Shown here one piece after another: positions 52,739-59,756 of a stretch of DNA of 59,756 nucleotides; the first letter of the stretch is position 1; every line of letters begins with the position of its first letter. Origin of the DNA: Mycolicibacterium hodleri (GTDB lineage: Bacteria > Actinomycetota > Actinomycetes > Mycobacteriales > Mycobacteriaceae); the NCBI RefSeq assembly GCF_025822245.1, contig NZ_JACKTL010000051.1, forward strand, positions 1 to 59,756, written 5' to 3'. Both the position numbers and the translations under genes were made by a program. The notes under the pieces are model-generated. The model ran no database searches, was not told the origin of the DNA, and was given only the letters and a program-made list of their open reading frames with translations.

Positions 52739-55700
52739 GGACTACCCGCTGGGTGGCGATGATCGCGGGGCTGATCGGCTTCGTGCTGTCGGTGCTGACC
52801 CCACTGCTGCCGGTGGTGCAGACCACCGCGACGGTGAACTGGCCCCAGGGCGGGCAGGTCGCTGACGTCACCGCTCCGCTCATCACGCTCACGCCGGTCA
52901 CCATGACGGCAACCGTGCCCTGTGACGTGTTGCGCGACATGGCCAACCGCGGTGGCGGCACCGTGTTGGGCACCGCTCCGCCCAACACCAAGGACGCGGC
53001 GCTGAACTCGCTGTTCGTCAACGTCGGCGGAAAGCCCGACGACCAGCGGGTCACCGTCACCGACCGCAACGTCGTCGTGGCCACGATGCCGATGAGCCGG
53101 GTCCGCGGCCCCGAGTGCACCCGCTTGGAGATCACCTCGTCCGAGGCCGGCACGTACGCCACGTTCCCGGGGATGAGCGATCCGACCGATCCGCAGAAGG
53201 ACTTCCGCTCCGGGTTCGCCGACCCCAACCTGCGGCCCAACTTCGTCGGTGTCTTCACCGATCTCACCGGACCTGCGCCGCAGGGACTTTCGGTGTCGGC
53301 GACGGTCGACACCCGCTTCACCACCAAGCCGACGGTGGTGAAGCTCGGGGCGATGCTGCTCGCCATCGTGGCCACCGTCATCGCGCTCGTCGCCCTGTGG
53401 CGTCTCGACCAGCTCGACGGCCGCCGCATGCAGCGCGTCATCCCGTCGCGGTGGCGGACCTTCTCGGCGACCGACGTCGTGGTGGTCTGCGGGTTCCTGA
53501 TCTGGCACGTCATCGGGGCCAACTCGTCCGACGACGGGTACATCCTGCAGATGGCCCGCGTCGCCGACCGCGCCGGCTACATGTCCAACTACTTCCGGTG
53601 GTTCGGCAGCCCCGAGGATCCCTTCGGCTGGTTCTACAACGTCCTCGCGCTGATGACGCACGTCAGCGACGCCAGCATCTGGATGCGCTTGCCGGACTTG
53701 ATTTGTGCACTGGTGTGCTGGCTGCTGCTGTCGCGCGAGGTGCTGCCCCGACTCGGCCCCGCCGTGGCCTCCAGCCGGTCGGCCACGTGGGCCGCGGGTC
53801 TGGTCCTGATGGCCGCGTGGATGCCGTTCAACAACGGCCTGCGGCCCGAGGGGCAGATCGCCACCGGCGCCCTCATCACCTACGTGCTCATCGAGCGGGC
53901 CATCATCTCCGGCCGGCTCACCCCGGCCGCACTGGCGATCGTCTCGGCCGCGTTCACCCTCGGCATCCAGCCGACCGGCCTGATCGCCGTCGCGGCGCTG
54001 CTGGCCGGCGGCCGACCGCTGCTGCGCATCCTGGTCCGACGCCACCGCGTCGTCGGCACCTGGCCGCTGGTGTTGCCGCTGCTGGCCGCGGGCACCATCA
54101 TCCTCGCGATCGTCTTCGCCGACCAGACCTTGGCAACGGTGTTGGAGGCCACCAGGATTCGCACCGCGATCGGACCCAGCCAGGCGTGGTACACCGAGAA
54201 CCTGCGCTACTACTACCTGATCCTGCCGACGGTCGACGGCTCGCTGTCGCGCCGCTTCGGATTCATGATCACCGCGCTGTCGCTGTTCGCGTCGCTGTTC
54301 ATCATGTTGCGGCGCGGGCGGGTCCCCGGCGTCGCACGCGGGCCGGTGTGGCGCCTCGTCGGCATCATCTTCGGCACCATGTTCTTCCTGATGTTCACCC
54401 CCACCAAGTGGGTGCACCACTTCGGCCTGTTCGCCGCCGTCGGCGCGGCGATGGCCGCGGTCGCCACCGTACTGGTGTCGCCGGTGGTGCTGCGCTCGGC
54501 CCGAAACCGGATGGCGTTCACCGCCGCGGTGCTGTTCGTGACCGCGCTGACCTTCTCCACGACCAACGGCTGGTGGTACGTCTCCAGCTACGGCGTTCCG
54601 TTCAACAACGCGCTGCCCAAGATCGGTGGGGTGACCGTCAGCTCGATCTTCTTCGCGCTCTTCGGCATTGCCGCACTGTGGGCGTTCTGGCTGCACCTGG
54701 GGCGCGATCGTACCGAGAGCAAGGTGGTGCGGCTGGTGACCGCGGCGCCGATTCCGGTCATCGCGGGCTTCATGGTCGCGGTGTTCGTCGGGTCGATGCT
54801 CGTCGGCGTGGTGCGGCAGTACCCGACGTACTCGAACGGGTCGTCCAACCTGAAGGCGTTGACCGGCGGCTGCGGTCTGGCCGACGACGTGCTCGTCGAG
54901 CCGGACGCCAACGCCGGCTTCCTCGCAGCGCTGCCGGGCAATTACGGACCCCTGGGTCCGCTCGGTGGCGTCGGCGCCGTCGGGTTCACCCCCAGCGGCG
55001 TCCCCGAACACATCGTCGCCGAGGCGATTCGCAGCGATCTGCCGACGCCGGGCACCGACTACGACTGGGACGCACCGGTCAAGCTGTCGAGTCCCGGGGT
55101 GAACGGGTCGACGGTTCCCCTGCCGTTCGGTCTGGACCCCCGGCGCGTGCCGCTGGCGGGCTCATACGTCAACGGGCCTGCGCAGCAACAGAGTCGGCTG
55201 ACTTCGGCGTGGTACCAGTTGCCCGCCGCGGACGAGGCCCACCCGCTGGTGGTCGTCACGGCTGCGGGCAGCGTCACCGGCAACAGCATCTTCAACGGCC
55301 GCACCGAGGGTCAGCGCGTCGAATTGGAGTACGGCAGAACGGGTCCCGACGGCACACCCCAGGCCGCGGGCCGTGTGACGCCGTACGACATCGGACCGAT
55401 TCCGTCGTGGCGCAACCTGCGCTTCGACCGGTCCCAGATTCCGGCGGATGCGACGTCGGTCCGGATCGTGGCCGAGGATCTCTCGCTGACGCCGGGCGAC
55501 TGGGTCGCCGTCACACCACCGCGCGTGCCCGAGCTGAAGACGGTGCAGCAGTACGTCGGCTCCACCGAGCCGGTGCTACTGGACTGGGCCGTCGGCCTGG
55601 CCTTCCCGTGCCAGCATCCGATGCTGCACTCCGACGGGGTCACCGAGATCCCCAAGTTCCGCATCACGCCGGACTACAACGCCAAGCGCAAGGACACCGA

Positions 55701-55920
55701 CACCTGGCAGGACGGCCTCAACGGCGGTCTGCTCGGGATCACCGACCTGCTGCTACGGCAGAACCTGATGGCGACCTACCTGAACCACGACTGGGGACGG
55801 GACTGGGGCTCGCTGCGCAGGTTCGACACCGTCGTCGAGGCGCAGCCGGCGCAGGTCGAGCTGGGCTCCGCGACCCACAGTGGGTTGTACTCGCCGGGCA
55901 AGATCCGGATCAAGCCCTGA
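52735..55920 (+). CDS. embB: Arabinosyltransferase EmbB
   Basis: A 1061-residue GT-C enzyme and main target of ethambutol. The loop SSDDGYILQMARVADRAGYM contains catalytic Asp266/Asp267. Met273 aligns with M. tuberculosis Met306, the main resistance codon, and the preceding residues are Ile-Leu-Gln rather than the Gln-Met type known from intrinsically resistant rapid growers. GTG 52735 overlaps the embA stop. A long open frame upstream is only overlap with embA. The 3' end overlaps the convergent TetR gene by 11 bp. Confidence 0.96.
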   Translation: MRTTRWVAMIAGLIGFVLSVLTPLLPVVQTTATVNWPQGGQVADVTAPLITLTPVTMTATVPCDVLRDMANRGGGTVLGTAPPNTKDAALNSLFVNVGGKPDDQRVTVTDRNVVVATMPMSRVRGPECTRLEITSSEAGTYATFPGMSDPTDPQKDFRSGFADPNLRPNFVGVFTDLTGPAPQGLSVSATVDTRFTTKPTVVKLGAMLLAIVATVIALVALWRLDQLDGRRMQRVIPSRWRTFSATDVVVVCGFLIWHVIGANSSDDGYILQMARVADRAGYMSNYFRWFGSPEDPFGWFYNVLALMTHVSDASIWMRLPDLICALVCWLLLSREVLPRLGPAVASSRSATWAAGLVLMAAWMPFNNGLRPEGQIATGALITYVLIERAIISGRLTPAALAIVSAAFTLGIQPTGLIAVAALLAGGRPLLRILVRRHRVVGTWPLVLPLLAAGTIILAIVFADQTLATVLEATRIRTAIGPSQAWYTENLRYYYLILPTVDGSLSRRFGFMITALSLFASLFIMLRRGRVPGVARGPVWRLVGIIFGTMFFLMFTPTKWVHHFGLFAAVGAAMAAVATVLVSPVVLRSARNRMAFTAAVLFVTALTFSTTNGWWYVSSYGVPFNNALPKIGGVTVSSIFFALFGIAALWAFWLHLGRDRTESKVVRLVTAAPIPVIAGFMVAVFVGSMLVGVVRQYPTYSNGSSNLKALTGGCGLADDVLVEPDANAGFLAALPGNYGPLGPLGGVGAVGFTPSGVPEHIVAEAIRSDLPTPGTDYDWDAPVKLSSPGVNGSTVPLPFGLDPRRVPLAGSYVNGPAQQQSRLTSAWYQLPAADEAHPLVVVTAAGSVTGNSIFNGRTEGQRVELEYGRTGPDGTPQAAGRVTPYDIGPIPSWRNLRFDRSQIPADATSVRIVAEDLSLTPGDWVAVTPPRVPELKTVQQYVGSTEPVLLDWAVGLAFPCQHPMLHSDGVTEIPKFRITPDYNAKRKDTDTWQDGLNGGLLGITDLLLRQNLMATYLNHDWGRDWGSLRRFDTVVEAQPAQVELGSATHSGLYSPGKIRIKP

Positions 55921-56461
55921 GACCCGCGATGACCACCCGCACCATGCGGCGGGCGTCGTAGCCCCGATCTCCGTCGGCGCCGATGCAGATGTTGCCGACG
56001 CCGCGCATCAGCCACAGGGCGTCGACGTCCGGGATGATCTCGTCGGCCGCGGCGGCGAGTAGGTCCTCGCACACCGGGACCAGCCGACTCAGGAAGTAGG
56101 CGTGCAGGCTCTCGTGACCCGTGGAGTCCGACTGCCAGGCGTGTGCCAGGCCGTGTTTGGTGACGAGGAAGTCGACGAAGAGGTCGATCCACTTCGCCAG
56201 AGCATCGTAGGGAGAGTCGCTGGTGCTCAACAGGGTTGGGCCCGCCTCCGCACAGGCCTCGACCTGGTGGCGGTAGACGGCGACGATGAGGTCGGCGCGC
56301 GTCGGGAAGTGCCGGTAGATGGTGGCGACGCCGACGCCGGCCGCGGCCGCGATGTCGCGCACGGGTACGTCGACGCCGGACTCGACGAACGCGGCAGCGG
56401 CCGCGGTCAGTAGGGCCGCTTCGTTGCGGCGAGCGTCTGAGCGCTTTCGCGGCGCCGTCAT
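55910..56461 (-). CDS. TetR-family repressor
   Basis: A 183-residue regulator. The N-terminal HTH reads VPVRDIAAAAGVGVATIYRHFPTRADL, and the C-terminal helical ligand domain has a TetR_C-like pattern. It is divergent from a flavin oxidoreductase gene, and two palindromic sites lie in the gap, so it probably represses itself and that operon. It is unlikely to control embB, which ends into it from the opposite strand. The inducer is unknown. Confidence 0.9.
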   Translation of the reverse strand: MTAPRKRSDARRNEAALLTAAAAAFVESGVDVPVRDIAAAAGVGVATIYRHFPTRADLIVAVYRHQVEACAEAGPTLLSTSDSPYDALAKWIDLFVDFLVTKHGLAHAWQSDSTGHESLHAYFLSRLVPVCEDLLAAAADEIIPDVDALWLMRGVGNICIGADGDRGYDARRMVRVVIAGLRA

Positions 56462-56480
56462 GAGCCACCCTCCTTGCTAA

Positions 56481-56497
56481 ACGGAACACTGTTCCGT
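56481..56497. promoter_or_regulatory. TetR operator 1
   Basis: ACGGAAC-ACT-GTTCCGT is a perfect 7-bp inverted repeat around a 3-bp centre, 20 bp upstream of the tetR start. Its half-site AAACGGAACAC recurs in operator 2 in the opposite orientation. Such short palindromes beside a divergent tetR gene are standard operator form. Confidence 0.75.
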
Positions 56498-56511
56498 ATG
56501 GTTCGACATCA

Positions 56512-56524
56512 GGAACGGTGTTCC
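56512..56524. promoter_or_regulatory. TetR operator 2
   Basis: GGAAC-GGT-GTTCC repeats the core of operator 1. Read on the minus strand it extends to AAACGGAACACCGTTCC, against AAACGGAACACTGTTCC at operator 1. Centres are 29 bp apart, close to three helical turns, so two dimers could bind on one face. It lies 36 bp upstream of the oxidoreductase start. Confidence 0.75.
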
Positions 56525-56559
56525 GTTTCGTGAGTCTATCGGCCTCGAGGAGGCGTCGC

Positions 56560-57435
56560 GTGACACCTACATTCCCGGTGCGGTTCGGCATCATGACGGC
56601 CCCGCAACAGGTCGCCTATGCCGACGTGCTGCGCGTCTGGCAGGAGGCCGACGCGCTTCCCGAGCTCGAGCACGCCTGGCTGTTCGACCACCTGATGCCG
56701 ATCGGTGGTGACCCCGACGGTCCGATCTTCGAAGGGTGGACGCTGCTCTCCGCACTCGCCGGCCAGACGCAACGGCTCCGAATGGGACTACTGGTGACCA
56801 GCAACCGCTTTCGACCACCGGCGCTGCTAGCCAAGATCGCCACGACCGTCGACGTCGTCTCCGGAGGGCGTCTCGACTTCGGCATCGGTGCCGGATCGCG
56901 ACCCAGCCACCCCCTCGCCCGGCGCGAGTACGAGGCGAACGGCCTGCCCTACGACGACTTCGCCGACTCCGTCGCCAGCCTCGCCGAGGCGCTGGTGGTC
57001 ATCAAGAAGTCGTGGACCGAGACCCAGCCGTTCGACGTCGCCGGTGACCACGTCACCGTGACCGGAGCGTTCGGCAATCCCAAGCCCGTTCAGCGGCCGC
57101 ATCCGCCCATTGTGATCGGCGGGCGTTCAGCCATGCTGCTGCGCGTCGTCGCCGAACATGCGGACGTCTGGAACATCCCCGGCGGGGACCTCGACGACGC
57201 CGTCGAGCGCAGCGCCCGACTGGACCGCTACTGCCACGAGATCGGGCGCGATCCCGCCTCGATCGTCCGGTCGATGCACGTACCGGTCTCCTACGACCGG
57301 CCCGACGCCACCCGAGACGCGATCCGACACGCCGTCGACGCCGGCTTCGAGCACCTGATACTTGGGCTGTCGGATCCCTACCCCTCGGGCGTCGCCCAGT
57401 GGGTCGTCGACGAACTCGTTCGCCCCTCGGTCTGA
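56560..57435 (+). CDS. LLM-class flavin-dependent oxidoreductase
   Basis: A 291-residue luciferase-like (F420 or FMN dependent) oxidoreductase. VRFGIMTAPQQ starts the TIM barrel, AWLFDHLMPIGG carries the conserved His region, and RLRMGLLVTSNRFRPPALLAKIATTVDVVSGGRLDFGIGAG is covered by the family pattern across residues about 75-115. GTG 56560 has GAGGAGG upstream. It is first in a likely two-gene operon with the metallo-hydrolase and is controlled by the adjacent TetR. The substrate is unknown. Confidence 0.87.
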   Translation: MTPTFPVRFGIMTAPQQVAYADVLRVWQEADALPELEHAWLFDHLMPIGGDPDGPIFEGWTLLSALAGQTQRLRMGLLVTSNRFRPPALLAKIATTVDVVSGGRLDFGIGAGSRPSHPLARREYEANGLPYDDFADSVASLAEALVVIKKSWTETQPFDVAGDHVTVTGAFGNPKPVQRPHPPIVIGGRSAMLLRVVAEHADVWNIPGGDLDDAVERSARLDRYCHEIGRDPASIVRSMHVPVSYDRPDATRDAIRHAVDAGFEHLILGLSDPYPSGVAQWVVDELVRPSV

Positions 57436-57458
57436 CGACTTCGTCGTAGGGTCGACGC

Positions 57459-58337
57459 ATGACCGACCGCATCGCCCTGGGCAAGGCGACGATCACCCGG
57501 GTGTTCGAGTGGCAATTCGACATCGGCACTGGGCTATTCGCCGACACTCCAGCACAGGCCTGGGTGGACGAGGCCGAGCTTCTGGTCCCGACGTTCTACG
57601 ATCCCGGGACCGGGCGGTGGCGCGTGGCCCTGCAGACCTGGGTGGTCGACGTCGACGGTCTGACGGTCGTGGTGGACACCGGTGCCGGCAACGACCGTGA
57701 GCGCCCGCACCTTCCGGCGCTATCGGGTCTCAGCACTGACTTCCTCGGCGCATTGGAGCGAGCCGGGGTGGCTGCCGACGAGGTCGACGTGGTGGTCAAC
57801 ACCCATCTACACACCGATCACGTCGGCTGGAATACCCGGCTGGTCGACGGCGAGTGGGTGCCGACGTTCCCCAACGCCCGATATCTGATGCCCGAGGCGG
57901 ACTACCGATTCTTCGCGCCGGACGGACCGGGCGTGACCGACGGGTCGCGGATCGTGTTCCAGGACAGCGTGTTTCCCGTGGCCGACCAGATGCAGCTGTG
58001 GGCCGACGACCTGCAGATCAGCGAGTCGCTGCGACTGCGCCCCGCCGCCGGGCACACCCCCGGCTCGTCGGTGCTGTGGCTCGACGCGGGGCAGCCCGCG
58101 GTGTTCGTCGGCGACATGACCCACTGCCCCATCCAGATCGCCCGACCCGACGACCCGTGCGGGTTCGACGTCGATGCGGCCGCCGCCGCAGTGACCCGCA
58201 AACGGGTCTTCACCGAGGCCTCCCGGTCGCGGGCCGCAGTGATTCCGGCGCACTACCCGGGCCACGGCGGCGCGACGCTGGTGGCGCGTGGCGACCGGTT
58301 CGAGGTGGACGACTGGCTGGAACTGCCGGGGATTTAG
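57459..58337 (+). CDS. Metallo-beta-lactamase-fold hydrolase
   Basis: A 292-residue zinc hydrolase. NTHLHTDHVGWN supplies H116, H118, D120 and H121; HTPGSSVLW, FVGDMTHCPIQ and PAHYPGHGG supply the later metal ligands. The subtype resembles lactonase-like or quorum-quenching-type MBL proteins, but the substrate is unknown. It is 23 bp after the oxidoreductase and probably co-regulated by the TetR protein. The 3' end overlaps the convergent HNH gene by four bases. Confidence 0.87.
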   Translation: MTDRIALGKATITRVFEWQFDIGTGLFADTPAQAWVDEAELLVPTFYDPGTGRWRVALQTWVVDVDGLTVVVDTGAGNDRERPHLPALSGLSTDFLGALERAGVAADEVDVVVNTHLHTDHVGWNTRLVDGEWVPTFPNARYLMPEADYRFFAPDGPGVTDGSRIVFQDSVFPVADQMQLWADDLQISESLRLRPAAGHTPGSSVLWLDAGQPAVFVGDMTHCPIQIARPDDPCGFDVDAAAAAVTRKRVFTEASRSRAAVIPAHYPGHGGATLVARGDRFEVDDWLELPGI

Positions 58338-59756
58338 GGTACTTCCCGCTCTTGGTTGAGTTGGCGTTCGTGGTGGATGCGGCGGGCGCGGTTCTGGGCG
58401 CGGGTGGTCGTGCGCCGCGGCATGGTCAGACCCGACGCGTGCCGTGCTGGAACGCCGTTCGCCTCAACGGTTCTGGTCGGCTGGGACAGTTCGGGGAACA
58501 GTAGGCGGCTGCCCGGTGTGGTGGTGTGGGCGCGGCCGTCGGGTGCGGTCCACACAATGGTGCCGTCGTCGAGTTGTTCGTCCCGCCAACCGTTCTCACC
58601 GCCCCAGAACGTCTTCAGCAAGTGATGTCGACGGCAGAGACACTTCAGGTTGGACGCCGCCGTCGGCCCGCAGGGCCACGGAATCGTATGGTCGACGTCA
58701 CAAGTCGTCGCCGGCACGCGGCAGCCCGGGAAGCGGCACGTCAGGTCGCGGCAGCGGACGAAGTCGGCCAACTTCCTCGACGGTCGATACCGGGGTTCCG
58801 GTGGGGCGTGCCCGGGGTGCACGACCGCGGTGATCGTCGCCCCGACCGTGGCGCGGCAGGCGATCGCCCCGGGCAGGAACCGTCCACCCATCATCGCCGC
58901 CGGCCGAATGCTGGCCAGCCAGCCCGGGGTGGGGGTGAGGGCCTCGGTCAGGGTCAGCTCACGCAGCGGCTTGGCGAACATCGCCGGGGGTTCCCCGTCG
59001 AGGGCGGTCCGCTCGTCGGCGGGGGCCGGGCTGGCCGGGGTGTCGGCCGACTCGTCCTGTGCGGCAGCCTCGTCGGCTGTCGCGGACTCGTCGCCGACAG
59101 TGTCGATCGGTTTGGGAACACCGGGCTTCGGATCCGATGGGGGCGGTGCTGGTGTCTCTGGCGGGGTGAGCGTTTCCTGGCTGGCGATCACGTAGACCAC
59201 CACCCCCGTCGAGGGTGGGTTGTGCGCGGCGGGGCAGTCCTCGGTCCCACACAGGCAGGCCAGGCGGTCCGCCCCATGCGACAGCGCGCCCATCGCATCG
59301 GAGCGACGCTGATCCAGGGCGCGAGGGTCGGCCGGGCAGACGGTGCGGGCCAGCGCGTCGATACGGGTGTCGAACGCCTTGGCGTCGTGAGCGAACAACG
59401 TCGCGAAGACGGTCGCCATCCCGCTGCCGTCCTCGTCCCCGATCTCCACCGACCGGCCCCGGGCCCTAGTCTCGGTTCGGATCACCGCCTGCGGGTCGAC
59501 TTGGGCGACGAACCCGTCGATCGTCTTCTCCAGCGTCGCCACCGACATGGGTTCCCGGGAGCTCAACGCCGCCGCCAGCATGGCGTCGAGAGCGTGGAGG
59601 GCGTCGGGGTCGACGACCAGGGCGCCGCGCTGCACCACCGTCCGCACCAGTTGATAAGTGATGAGCCCGTCGGCGAACACCGCGGCCACCTTGGGGAAGC
59701 GTTCATGCAAGGCCACGGCGACCAACAACTGGTTGGACGCGGCGCCGGGGGTGATC
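58334..59756 (-). CDS. DUF222-HNH endonuclease family protein (13E12 type), 5' end beyond the window
   Basis: The frame is open to the right edge, so the N-terminus is missing; 473 codons are visible. The left part is the DUF222 domain (AASNQLLVAVALHERFPKVAAVFADGLI). The C-terminal HNH motif reads CDVDHTIPWPCGPTAASNLKCLCRRHHLLKT in pattern, with His, Asn and His in place. Between them is an acidic Pro/Ala-rich insertion of about 70 residues. The family occurs in many copies in mycobacteria, sometimes as REP13E12 elements. Nuclease activity is plausible; the biological role is unknown. Confidence 0.88.
   Translation of the reverse strand, partial: ITPGAASNQLLVAVALHERFPKVAAVFADGLITYQLVRTVVQRGALVVDPDALHALDAMLAAALSSREPMSVATLEKTIDGFVAQVDPQAVIRTETRARGRSVEIGDEDGSGMATVFATLFAHDAKAFDTRIDALARTVCPADPRALDQRRSDAMGALSHGADRLACLCGTEDCPAAHNPPSTGVVVYVIASQETLTPPETPAPPPSDPKPGVPKPIDTVGDESATADEAAAQDESADTPASPAPADERTALDGEPPAMFAKPLRELTLTEALTPTPGWLASIRPAAMMGGRFLPGAIACRATVGATITAVVHPGHAPPEPRYRPSRKLADFVRCRDLTCRFPGCRVPATTCDVDHTIPWPCGPTAASNLKCLCRRHHLLKTFWGGENGWRDEQLDDGTIVWTAPDGRAHTTTPGSRLLFPELSQPTRTVEANGVPARHASGLTMPRRTTTRAQNRARRIHHERQLNQEREVP

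Overview
The window is high-GC actinobacterial DNA and almost certainly comes from a Mycobacterium/Mycolicibacterium species. The evidence is the arabinogalactan and lipoarabinomannan gene set (GtrA-like gene, dprE1, dprE2, aftA, embC, embA, embB), the galactan-export and bpa cluster, a PE-PPE domain protein, a DUF222-HNH (13E12-type) gene and several mycobacterial secreted Ig-like repeat proteins. Gene order in large parts follows the M. tuberculosis stretch Rv3752c to Rv3795, as I recall that map; no database was searched. The species cannot be fixed from the sequence alone.

Region 1 (1-8440) is accessory. A partial secreted Ig-like repeat gene is followed by a 6.4 kb segment bounded by two 63-bp near-identical direct repeats (1941-2003 and 8314-8376). 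The repeats cover the 3' end and terminator of tRNA-Ser(CGA), whose intact copy lies at the right end. Between them are a damaged IS256-type transposase, a 1006-residue Ig-like repeat protein and a doubly broken YVTN/YncE beta-propeller pseudogene. This looks like an old tRNA-targeted island that has lost its integrase.

Region 2 (8559-31149) is mostly core chromosome. It holds tadA with its partner gene, tyrA, a five-gene proX-proV-proW-proZ operon ending in a glycolipid-binding-fold gene, a kinase-like gene, a histidine phosphatase, an SDR, a large alkylsulfatase, a phosphodiesterase and a membrane GGDEF-EAL protein. Next come a third Ig-like protein carrying an HExxH motif, a DD-carboxypeptidase-like gene, tRNA-Arg(ACG), tRNA-Ser(GCT) and tRNA-Ser(TGA), an aromatic/histidinol-phosphate aminotransferase, a dienoyl-CoA-isomerase-like crotonase, a PIG3-type quinone reductase and a cysteine-desulfurase-like protein lacking its key catalytic residues.

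Region 3 (31259-55920) builds the cell envelope. A GT-C membrane protein (Rv3779 type), the proteasome activator bpa, and the galactan ABC exporter with glfT1 form one tight operon. Five variable genes follow: an AhpD-like gene, a MocR regulator, an AraC regulator, a PE-PPE gene with a probable tail frameshift, and a 12-TM protein. Then comes the arabinan operon from the GtrA-like gene to embB. DprE1/DprE2 make decaprenyl-phospho-arabinose, the GtrA-like protein is thought to help present it, AftA adds the first arabinose to galactan, and EmbA/B/C extend the chains outside the membrane.

Region 4 (55910-59756) has a TetR regulator with two clear operators facing a flavin-dependent oxidoreductase and a metallo-hydrolase, then a truncated-by-window DUF222-HNH gene. 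I found no CRISPR array, rRNA, complete phage or recognisable defence system. The most unusual items are the tRNA-bounded island with candidate integrase arm sites, the repeated secreted Ig-like architecture, and the desulfurase-like pseudoenzyme.
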